From assembly GCA_013298955.1 (NCBI GenBank), contig JAAFJT010000043.1, positions 1 through 38,229 of the forward strand: a stretch of DNA of 38,229 nucleotides, written 5' to 3'. Below, one piece after another: positions 9,589 to 17,298 of the stretch; position 1 is the first letter of the stretch; each line of letters starts with the position of its first letter. The notes below the pieces were generated by a model. That model was not told where the DNA came from, searched no databases, and saw nothing but the letters and a program-made list of their open reading frames with translations. Made by a program: the position numbers and the translations under genes. The stretch is from Chitinophagales bacterium (GTDB lineage: Bacteria; Bacteroidota; Bacteroidia; Chitinophagales; Saprospiraceae).

Positions 9589-11727
9589 CTATAAAAGTTG
9601 ATATGCCAAAAAACTGCCAAAGTACGCCAAAACACTCATATACGCAAATTGAATCCAAACCCATTTCCAACTCCCCGTTTCGCGCCGCACCACTGCCATC
9701 GTACTCATACATTGCATGGCAAAAACATAGAATATCAAAAGCGATACGGCGGTTGCCAACGTATAAACAGGCGTACCATCTTTGCGCACATCCTGCCGCA
9801 TTTTTTCCCGAATCGACGTTTCCGAACTGCTGCCCACACTGTAAATCGTGGACATCGTGCCTACAAAAACTTCCCGCGCCGCAAACGAACTTATCAACGC
9901 AATGCCGATTTTCCAATCAAAACCCAAAGGGCGTATCGCAGGCTCCATCAAACGCCCCAAATGCCCTGCATAAGAAGCCTCCGTTTTACGTGCTGCAACC
10001 AACGTAGCGGTTTGTTCAGGATTAAAATGCTTTTCAATAGCTTCTTTTTCAGCAATATGAGCCGCACGATTCATGGAATCACTCGGTCCGAAACTCGCTA
10101 AAAACCATAAAACAATGGAAACCATTAAAATCACTTTTCCCGCTTCTGTAATGAATGCCAACACTTTATGAATAACGGTATTTCTAATATTTTTCCAAAG
10201 CGGCATTCTATATTCGGGTAATTCCATCGCTAAAAACGCGCTTTCATCGTCTTTAATGATTTTTTTGAAAACCCAAGCACTGCCCAATGCCGATACCGCA
10301 CTCAATAAATAAAGTCCTGAAAAAACGATTCCTTGCAAGTTGAAAAGCCCCCAAACGCGGTCAGGCGGCACGACAAAACCAATTAACAAGGCATACACGG
10401 GGATTCGAGCCGAACAACTAATCAAAGGTGTCACCAAAATCGTGATAAGCCGTTCTTTCCGATTGCTAATCGTCCGAGTGGACATAATCGCAGGAATCGC
10501 ACAGGCTCCACCCGAAATCAAGGCAACAATACTGCGCCCATTCAACCCAAAGCGTTGCATTACACGGTCAAACAAATATACGGCTCTTGCCATATAACCC
10601 ACTTCTTCCAAAATAGATATTAAGAAAAATAAAATGGCAATTTGCGGAATAAACACCAAAACCCCACTCAAACCCGCGACAATCCCTTCCGTAAACAAGG
10701 CAGAAAGCCAATTATCAGGCAAATTTTGTTTCAAAAAAGCATTCACTTGTCCAAAAATGCCTTCAATCAAATCCATCATCGGAGTCGCCCACGAAAAAAC
10801 AGCTTGAAATAAAAAAAACATCGCACCCACAAATATCAAAGGACCCAATACATTATGCGTAACGATTTTATCGATTTTGTCCGTCCAATTCGGAGTAAAA
10901 GTATGTTGCGTGTTGGAAGGATTTTCTTTTTTTAAAATATTTTTTTGCAACATCGGTTGTATCGACTGGAAACGCTGTAACGTTTCCGTAATTTGAAGGC
11001 GTATATCTTCAAAACCAGTGTCTGCAACCATTTTTTTAATCAAATTCTTTTCAAATTGACTTAAAAAAGGCAGTTTTTCAAAATGATGCGCCCATAAAAT
11101 AGCCCTATAATTGGATTGAATGGGCAAAATCAGCCGCATTTGTTCCACTATTTTTTTTTCAATCAACGTTGGTTGATAAAACGGTTTGGGAATTTGCACC
11201 ATCGGTTGTTGCTCCACCAACTCAAACATGGCTGCTTTTAGCGGTTCAATTCCGTCTCCTGTTCGACCATTTAGCAAAATAATGGGCAAGCCAATCCATT
11301 CCGATAACAGCGTTTCATTAAGTGTAATATGTTGTTTTTCAGCCAAATCAAGCATATTGATAACCAAAATCAAGGGAAAACCTAAATCTTTGAGTTGGGT
11401 TAATAACAATAAATGGCGTTCCAATTGGGTCAAATCCGCGACGTAAACCACTGCATGCGGATAAGCAGCATCCGCAGGATTGGCAAGAATATTTAATACA
11501 ACTCGCTCATCTTGTGCATTCGGATACAAACTATACGCACCCGGCAAATCTATCAAAGACACCGATTGACCTTGTGGCAACACAACCGTCCCTATTTTTT
11601 TATCCACCGTGACTCCCGGAAAATTACCTACTTTCTGGCGCAACCCTGTCAATTGATTGAAAATAGAGGATTTACCCGCATTGGGATTGCCGACCAAAGC
11701 AAATGTAAATTTTTTTTTTAACTCCAT
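9589..11727 (-). CDS. feoB: FeoB ferrous iron transporter
   Basis: The 712-residue protein has an N-terminal GTPase domain with G1 GNPNAGKSS (14-22), the FPGVTVD switch, G3 DLPGAYSL and G4 NMLD. A helical spacer follows, then the membrane core from about residue 290 with the FeoB gate motifs (LVFIPQIAILF, SGGACAIPAI and CSARIPVYAL). It imports Fe2+ across the inner membrane, with the G domain regulating transport. Length is normal for the family. It follows feoA by 33 bases and is clearly in the same operon. Confidence 0.96.
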   Translation of the reverse strand: MELKKKFTFALVGNPNAGKSSIFNQLTGLRQKVGNFPGVTVDKKIGTVVLPQGQSVSLIDLPGAYSLYPNAQDERVVLNILANPADAAYPHAVVYVADLTQLERHLLLLTQLKDLGFPLILVINMLDLAEKQHITLNETLLSEWIGLPIILLNGRTGDGIEPLKAAMFELVEQQPMVQIPKPFYQPTLIEKKIVEQMRLILPIQSNYRAILWAHHFEKLPFLSQFEKNLIKKMVADTGFEDIRLQITETLQRFQSIQPMLQKNILKKENPSNTQHTFTPNWTDKIDKIVTHNVLGPLIFVGAMFFLFQAVFSWATPMMDLIEGIFGQVNAFLKQNLPDNWLSALFTEGIVAGLSGVLVFIPQIAILFFLISILEEVGYMARAVYLFDRVMQRFGLNGRSIVALISGGACAIPAIMSTRTISNRKERLITILVTPLISCSARIPVYALLIGFVVPPDRVWGLFNLQGIVFSGLYLLSAVSALGSAWVFKKIIKDDESAFLAMELPEYRMPLWKNIRNTVIHKVLAFITEAGKVILMVSIVLWFLASFGPSDSMNRAAHIAEKEAIEKHFNPEQTATLVAARKTEASYAGHLGRLMEPAIRPLGFDWKIGIALISSFAAREVFVGTMSTIYSVGSSSETSIREKMRQDVRKDGTPVYTLATAVSLLIFYVFAMQCMSTMAVVRRETGSWKWVWIQFAYMSVLAYFGSFLAYQLL

Positions 11728-11760
11728 GATATAACGTTAAATTAACAATATCAAATAATA

Positions 11761-12012
11761 TCAATTGAGAAAAGTTTGGCACACCTTATCTATCAAAATA
11801 CTCCGCGCTTCTTCGGCTCGAATGGCAAAATTTTGTCCAACGACCTTCACATAAAGCCCACCACCAAAGGGTACGCGCCGTATTAATGAAATCGATTTGC
11901 CCGGCAAAATGCCCATGGACATCAATTTACAAGCAATTTTAGGGTCTAAAAATTCGGTTAAAACGCCATTTTCCCCATCTTTTAATTCTACAAGAGATAC
12001 AATTAAGGTCAT
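11761..12012 (-). CDS. feoA: FeoA SH3-like regulator of FeoB
   Basis: The 83-residue cytosolic protein has the FeoA/DtxR-C SH3-like pattern: LKDGENGVL near the start, ACKLMSMGILPGKSISLIRR in the middle and FGGGLYVKVVGQNFAIRAEEARSI at the end. FeoA is needed for full FeoB activity. The ATG at 12010-12012 gives a standard length. A Bacteroidota-type promoter 190 bases upstream suggests a long leader. Confidence 0.92.
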   Translation of the reverse strand: MTLIVSLVELKDGENGVLTEFLDPKIACKLMSMGILPGKSISLIRRVPFGGGLYVKVVGQNFAIRAEEARSILIDKVCQTFLN

Positions 12013-12205
12013 TTTTAAAACGCTTTTTTAATTTTGAATGAAAAAGAAGCCTACGCGATGAGCCAATAAAATGATTTTTAAAGATGAGATTAAAATGTTA
12101 TATTTTTTTTATTTATTTTTTAAAATAATATTTTAAAAAAACAAATAATTCAATTTTTTATCCTGCCTTTTCAAGTTCGTTTTATTTAGACTATATATGA
12201 ATAAG

Positions 12206-12234
12206 CAAAGGTATGATAATCTTTCAACATCAAA
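12206..12234 (-). promoter_or_regulatory. Probable feoAB promoter with possible iron-responsive half-site
   Basis: On the minus strand TTTG (plus positions 12231-12234) and TACCTTTG (12206-12213) form a Bacteroidota -33/-7 pair with a 17-base spacer. The spacer contains TGATAATC (12213-12220, overlapping by one base), which resembles half of a Fur-type operator. If used, the feoA leader is about 190 bases. The rest of 12013-12520 is AT-rich and without a gene apart from the AACGTTAA repeats. Confidence 0.45.
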
Positions 12235-12402
12235 AATGTTTTTTTTGAAAACCGTTTGAGGCAATCCCTTTTTGCAATTCAAAATATTATTTGATTAAAA
12301 TAACATATATTAACATCATATTAACAGGGCATGCCGAATCCTTGAAATATCTTTATATCGTTAAATGATAAAATTTAGCATACACAGGTTTTTTAGGCAA
12401 AA

Positions 12403-12432
12403 AACGTTAAGAAAACGTTAAAAAAACGTTAA
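12403..12432. promoter_or_regulatory. Three helically phased AACGTTAA sites upstream of purM
   Basis: AACGTTAA occurs at 12403-12410, 12414-12421 and 12425-12432, exactly 11 bases apart, so each faces the same side of the helix. The core AACGTT is palindromic. The cluster lies about 90 bases before the purM start and on the far side of the feoA promoter. This is the arrangement expected for cooperative binding by a regulator; which one is unknown. Confidence 0.5.
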
Positions 12433-12520
12433 AGCTACGAATCGAAAACCAAAACTTACGAGGAAAATTACGTCGTTTCCATGAAATCGTTGTAACTTCC
12501 ACCCTCAATTAATTATCGGT

Positions 12521-13699
12521 ATGGTGAAGGATGCTCAGAAGTACGCACTCCGTGGAGTTTCAGCCACGAAACAAGAAGTGCATAATGCTATTCAACGGTC
12601 AGACAAGGGATTGTATCCGACTGCTTTTTGTAAAATTTTGCCCGACTTTGCAGCGCAAGATGAGGCTTTCTGTAACATCATGCACGCAGATACGGCGGGT
12701 ACGAAAACCGCTTTGGCGTATCTCTATTGGCGCGAAACAGGCGATTTAAGCGTCTGGAAAGGCATTGTGCAGGACGCAATTGTCATGAACATCGACGACA
12801 TGGCTTGTGCGGGGTGTACTAATGATTTCATCCTCTCCTCTACGGTTGGCAGGAATAAACGCCTTATCCCTGGCGAAATTATCCGTACGATTATCGAAAG
12901 TGCCACCGAATTTGCCGATACCATGCGGACTTATGGGGTGAATATCCACTTAGCAGGTGGTGAAACGGCTGATGTGGGCGACATTGTGCGAACAATCGAT
13001 GTCGGTTACACTGCGTTTGCACGGATGAATCGTAACAATTTGGTTATCAACAACATACAAGATGGTGACTTGATTGTGGGGTTTGCGTCAGACGGTAAAG
13101 CAAGTTATGAAAGCGAATACAATGGGGGCATGGGCTGTAATGGCTTAACTTCCGCAAGACATGACGTATTACATCGGCAGTATGCGGAAAAATATCCAGA
13201 AACCTTCGACCCTGGCTTGCCAACGGAAGTCCTTTACTTAGGCAACAAAAAATTAACGGATACGTTTATCGCGGGGGACACAAAATTAACCATTGGTAAA
13301 TTATTATTATCGCCCACCAGAACGTATTTACCTGTATTGAATGAGATTTTAAAGCATTATCGCACCTCTATTCGAGGTATGATTCACAATACTGGCGGTG
13401 GTTTGACCAAAGTTTTGAAATTTGTTGAAAACAAACATATTATCAAAAACAATGTGATACCTACGCCGCCCCTTTTTCAATTGATACAATCAGAATCCAA
13501 AACAGATTGGCATGAGATGTATCAAGTGTTTAATATGGGGACGCGATTGGAGATTTATACCGATGCAAACAGTGCCGCAGCGATGATTGATATTGCGACA
13601 AGTTTTAATATTAAAGCGCAAATCATAGGTCATGTGGAATCGAATGCGAAAGGAGAACGATTAACGGTAACAAGCCCTTACGGAACTTTTAAATACTGA
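12521..13699 (+). CDS. purM: Phosphoribosylformylglycinamidine cyclo-ligase (AIR synthase)
   Basis: PurM converts formylglycinamidine ribonucleotide to aminoimidazole ribonucleotide, with ATP, in purine synthesis. The 392-residue protein begins YALRGVSATKQEVHNAI and contains CNIMHADTAGTKTALAYLYW, the ATP-binding loop region, MNIDDMACAG, LAGGETADVGDIVRTIDVG, YNGGMGCNGLTSARHD, KLLLSPTRTY and MIHNTGGGLTKVL. It is longer than the ~345-residue enterobacterial enzyme but fits the Bacteroidota branch. It stands alone here, with no other pur genes beside it. The ATG at 12521 is the only in-frame ATG before the conserved start. Confidence 0.92.
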   Translation: MVKDAQKYALRGVSATKQEVHNAIQRSDKGLYPTAFCKILPDFAAQDEAFCNIMHADTAGTKTALAYLYWRETGDLSVWKGIVQDAIVMNIDDMACAGCTNDFILSSTVGRNKRLIPGEIIRTIIESATEFADTMRTYGVNIHLAGGETADVGDIVRTIDVGYTAFARMNRNNLVINNIQDGDLIVGFASDGKASYESEYNGGMGCNGLTSARHDVLHRQYAEKYPETFDPGLPTEVLYLGNKKLTDTFIAGDTKLTIGKLLLSPTRTYLPVLNEILKHYRTSIRGMIHNTGGGLTKVLKFVENKHIIKNNVIPTPPLFQLIQSESKTDWHEMYQVFNMGTRLEIYTDANSAAAMIDIATSFNIKAQIIGHVESNAKGERLTVTSPYGTFKY

Positions 13700-13876
13700 T
13701 GAAGTGTTTGACTCCGCACCGGCTTAGACATGAACATAGTTGGATTTTTGAACAAAACGAAAACTCCAAAAGAACAAACATCATTAAACGTGTTAGCTTC
13801 CAATTAAGACACCTTGTTGTGTTTTAAGATGGTGTGTGCATATTTGATTTTCATTTATGTCTAAATGGTAAAAGTC

Positions 13877-13945
13877 ATGAAAACAAACAATCATATTACA
13901 AATCGGACGGCTTTGCGCCTTAAAAATAACGAATCAAAATGTTGA
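13877..13945 (+). CDS. Possible 22-residue leader peptide overlapping the next gene
   Basis: ATG at 13877 opens a 22-codon frame reading MKTNNHITNRTALRLKNNES then KC. Its TGA (13943-13945) overlaps the start of the thioredoxin-fusion gene by 7 bases (ATGTTGA). That geometry suits translational coupling, but the ribosome site is weak and such a short frame can be chance. The remaining 13700-13876 shows no gene. Confidence 0.25.
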   Translation: MKTNNHITNRTALRLKNNESKC

Positions 13946-16848
13946 GAAAACTGCCTATAATTATCATATTAAGTCTTGTAACGCAATTTTTATTTGCCAA
14001 ATCGCAAGATGAAGTCGTCATCATGGGTCAAATCGATGATGCACTCGCACGAACTGTGCTTTTTTCTTTCAAAAAAAATCCATTTACTGGAGAGCAGGCT
14101 TCTTTTGAAGCCGTTGCAAACGAAGATAAACAATTTGTTACCAAAGTCAAAATCAGACAACCTTCTGTTGTCTTGATGAAATATCAAAATAGAGCGATTC
14201 GGTTATACCTCACTCCGGGAGATACGCTCAAAATGCGCTTTAATGGGACGCGTCCCTTAGAGACGATGCTTTTTGACGGCAGCACCAATCAAGTAGCTTT
14301 GCAAAATACGTATATGCAGCAATCTTTGATGCGGTTTGCAGATTGGGTGGATGAAAGTTTTCTTTCCAATATGTTGTATAATCGGACAGCTACCGAGTAT
14401 TACAAATATATCAATGATATTTATAATCGTAAAAAAGATTTTTTAGATACCTACGCACAAGCTAAAAAAGAATTGTTTTCAGAAGCTTTTTTGGATTTTA
14501 TTACGTCGGATGTCGAGTATTGGCGCGCCTATCATTTGATGAAGTATTATGATGTTTATGGTTTGAATAATGCAACGCATCCAATTGGGGATTATTATTT
14601 CAATTTTATCTTTGAAATGGATAATATGAACCATAAAGCCTTGAATAATGATTATTATTTGAGTTATATAGAGCTTTTTCTTAAATATTGGAAAGAGAAA
14701 AGCAAAGAAGGACAAGCCCTTTCTAATCAACCAGATATTATTGAAGAAAAAACGCGGGTGGAACGGATTGTCAAACCGCCTTTTGTGACCACTCGGGTTT
14801 TAGAAGACCCTTTTGCAACGGAAAAGGTCATTTCTTGGCTTTCTCGTGGAGAAGAAGCCGTTTATTTGAATTTGCATACGGCTGAAAAATTTAGATATGT
14901 GGCTCAAGATACATCGTTTGAAGACACTTTTTATAAAATCCAAACGATGGATAATAAAATTGGTTGGGTTCCTTCCAGTTTGGTTAATATTGAGGAAAAA
15001 ACCAGAGTGATTCGGACAATGCGCGTGCGCAATTGCCTTGACCCTAATTCGCCTTTGTGTGGTTTTGACCAACATTTGTCGGGTAAAGTATTGTATTTTA
15101 TGGTGTCCAAAGACATTATGTTTAGTGCCTTGAACGAACCCGAAGCCGCTACGGAACAACGGATTAGAGATTTTAATGTTAATAATTTGTATCCTGAATT
15201 TACGGAATTATTGAATACCGTTTTTCAAAATATCAAGGCAGATAAAATGAGTGGGAATAATCGGTTGCGCGTGCCTGATTTTGTTGACTTTAATTACCAT
15301 ACGATGGAGCCGCATTTATTAACGAATGCTTTGTATAAATTGAAACCCATTGCTTCGCCTGTTGAAACCTTTAATCAACAGTTGGCAGATAGAAATCAAC
15401 AAATTGCAGTGGATAAAGCAAAACAAGATGCCGATAAAGCAAAAGCGGATGAAGAAAAAATAAAGCAAGCTAATATTGAGTCTGAAAAAAAGCGGTTAGA
15501 GGAAGCCGAAAAAACGAGCAAAGCCATTGCCGCTAAAAAAGATGAAGAGGCAGAAAAAGCTAAGAAACAGCAAGAGTTGGCTGCAGCAGAAGCTGCCGCA
15601 GCCCTTGCTTTGAAAAAACAGCAAGATGCACAAGCAGAAGCTAAGAGATTAGCGGATGTAAAAGCGGAAAAAGAGGAGAAAGAACATCAAGTTGCTTTAG
15701 AAATTTCTGAAAAGAAGAAAAAAGAAAGTATCATACAACAACAAAAATTAGAAGCAGAAATTGTTGCCCGTATTAAAAATAGTAAAGCGCAATGGGCAGC
15801 AGATAGTATCAAGGCGGCTGCTATTGTAGCGACTACGGAGAAAGAAAAAAAGGAAAAATTAGCAAAAGAAGCGGAATTAGCGAGCATTATTGAGGTAGAA
15901 AAAAAACAATTAGAAGTATTAAGAGCTAAAGCTGCGGCTGAAAAAATTGAATATGAAGAAATTCTGAGAAAACAAAAAACTGCTATTGCAGACCTTGCCC
16001 TTCAGGAGAAAAAAAGAAAAGAAGCTCAAAAACAAGCTGAAATCCAAGCAGCTAAAATTGAAGCGGAGCGTGCCGAAGCAGACCGTGTCGCTAAAATTGC
16101 GGCTGTAAAATTGGCTGCAGCAAAGGCTGAAGCAGAAAAATTGGAAACTGAACGCGTAGAAAAAGCGCGAATTGCTGCCATTGAAGCGGAAAAAACGCGG
16201 ATTGCAGTAGTTGAAGCCGATAAAAAACGCAATGATACGGTTGTGAAACCAACTCCTGCTGTACAAACGGCTCCAAGTATCGCGCCTACTTCGGATGCAA
16301 TTCAGTTTGCCGCTTCTAAGCCGGGTATGGAGATTGATAATACATTGCCTGCGGTCGCCTTAGACCCTACTGCTTATAAGCCGGGTGAAACGGTGCGTTT
16401 TGAAGGGATGTTGATTAATGAAGGAGTGCCGCCTTTTAGTTTTGTGGATATTAATGGAAAAGAAGTACGTCAACCTGATTTATTGGGCAAAGTGATTTAT
16501 ATTGATTTCTGGGCAACTTGGTGTGCGCCGTGTAAGGAACACATTCGGTATATGCAGTCTGCGATTGAAGAAAATAAGGATAAAGATATTGTCTATTTAT
16601 TTATTTCGGTGGATAAAGACCCAACAAAATGGCGGAATTATGTGCGCGAAAATAATCTTGGTGGTATTCATGTGAACGATCAACAAGGTTTGGTTTCGAT
16701 GTATTGGAATATTCAAGCGGTTCCGAACTATTTTTTATTGGGTAAAGACGGACGAGTTGCCATTAATTCATTCATTAAATCGAAAAAATCATTGGAGGAC
16801 ATGGCGAAGTATTTGTTAGCAACGAAATATCAAGGATTGTCAAGATAA
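13939..16848 (+). CDS. Giant TlpA-type thioredoxin fusion with long coiled coil
   Basis: The 969-residue exported protein starts with a signal peptide (LRKLPIIIILSLVTQFLFAK). Residues 25-280 resemble the DUF4369-like N-terminal region of Bacteroidota TlpA proteins (RLYLTPGDTLKMRF). About 290-355 looks SH3-like (RGEEAVYLNLHTAEKF, then KIGWVPSSLV). Residues 490-770 are an uninterrupted Ala/Glu/Lys/Gln-rich, TolA-like helix. The C-terminal thioredoxin domain (about 820-969) has DFWATWCAPCKEH with C862 and C865 and the cis-proline loop AVPNYFLLG. It probably handles disulfides or redox in the periplasm, with the helix acting as a spacer of some 40 nm. No mate for the thiol relay is next to it. 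Confidence 0.8.
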   Translation: MLRKLPIIIILSLVTQFLFAKSQDEVVIMGQIDDALARTVLFSFKKNPFTGEQASFEAVANEDKQFVTKVKIRQPSVVLMKYQNRAIRLYLTPGDTLKMRFNGTRPLETMLFDGSTNQVALQNTYMQQSLMRFADWVDESFLSNMLYNRTATEYYKYINDIYNRKKDFLDTYAQAKKELFSEAFLDFITSDVEYWRAYHLMKYYDVYGLNNATHPIGDYYFNFIFEMDNMNHKALNNDYYLSYIELFLKYWKEKSKEGQALSNQPDIIEEKTRVERIVKPPFVTTRVLEDPFATEKVISWLSRGEEAVYLNLHTAEKFRYVAQDTSFEDTFYKIQTMDNKIGWVPSSLVNIEEKTRVIRTMRVRNCLDPNSPLCGFDQHLSGKVLYFMVSKDIMFSALNEPEAATEQRIRDFNVNNLYPEFTELLNTVFQNIKADKMSGNNRLRVPDFVDFNYHTMEPHLLTNALYKLKPIASPVETFNQQLADRNQQIAVDKAKQDADKAKADEEKIKQANIESEKKRLEEAEKTSKAIAAKKDEEAEKAKKQQELAAAEAAAALALKKQQDAQAEAKRLADVKAEKEEKEHQVALEISEKKKKESIIQQQKLEAEIVARIKNSKAQWAADSIKAAAIVATTEKEKKEKLAKEAELASIIEVEKKQLEVLRAKAAAEKIEYEEILRKQKTAIADLALQEKKRKEAQKQAEIQAAKIEAERAEADRVAKIAAVKLAAAKAEAEKLETERVEKARIAAIEAEKTRIAVVEADKKRNDTVVKPTPAVQTAPSIAPTSDAIQFAASKPGMEIDNTLPAVALDPTAYKPGETVRFEGMLINEGVPPFSFVDINGKEVRQPDLLGKVIYIDFWATWCAPCKEHIRYMQSAIEENKDKDIVYLFISVDKDPTKWRNYVRENNLGGIHVNDQQGLVSMYWNIQAVPNYFLLGKDGRVAINSFIKSKKSLEDMAKYLLATKYQGLSR

Positions 16849-17065
16849 ATTCTTTTAAAAGACCTGTCTCAAAAGAATTGGTTTTCTTCACATACCCTAT
16901 TTTATACAGGTTTTTTATACCCTAAACCGTTTAAATTTTTGTTAAAAAAACATTTAACCAAATATAATCAAATAAATGGTACGCAATTTGTGGATATTAA
17001 ATGCTAAAAAAATGCAATAGAGGCAAAAAAAAATAAAAAAAAGTGAAAAAAAAAGTGAAAAAAAA

Positions 17066-17096
17066 TTTGTTTGTTTAGACAAACATTGTAACTTTG
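17066..17096 (+). promoter_or_regulatory. Bacteroidota promoter with embedded TGTTT/AAACA palindrome
   Basis: TTTG at 17066-17069 and TAACTTTG at 17089-17096 are separated by exactly 19 bases, the consensus spacing. Between them TGTTT-AGAC-AAACA (17072-17085) is a perfect inverted repeat, a suitable operator for a dimeric repressor. The region from 16849 to here is A-rich, with no gene. Confidence 0.7.
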
Positions 17097-17102
17097 CACT
17101 AC

Positions 17103-17292
17103 CAAAATAAGAAAGCGGGTTAAGATGAAAAATATCAATTAAGTCCGTTAATAGTTTGCAAGTTTCACTATATTCAGTATAACTTGTGTTGGTTTTAAAA
17201 AAGAAAAGAATAAGTCATTTTGACTTCATTAAAGATAAAGTGTTTTGAAGGTTGAAGCCGTTTCGATGACCCATTCATCGGACGGCTTTTTT
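17103..17292 (+). ncRNA. Candidate small non-coding RNA
   Basis: A strong promoter (17066-17096) and a clear intrinsic terminator (17254-17292) on the same strand bound about 190 bases. The only ATG frame near the 5' end is five codons long (17125), and no other coding frame is visible. I do not recognise it as 6S, SRP, tmRNA or RNase P RNA. It may be a trans-acting sRNA or the leader of a lost gene. The exact 5' end is inferred from the promoter position. Confidence 0.45.
17254..17292 (+). terminator. Rho-independent terminator
   Basis: A hairpin with arms AAGCCGT..CGATGA and TCATCG..ACGGCTT around a short loop is followed by six T on the plus strand. On the minus strand no T-run follows, so it serves plus-strand transcription. 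It lies just past the stop of the RND gene on the other strand. Confidence 0.8.
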
Positions 17293-17298
17293 GCTTCA

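Noticed and set aside
9598-10101. 167-residue plus-strand ORF opposite feoB
   Set aside because: It is an antisense shadow with a composition that mirrors FeoB; no independent support.
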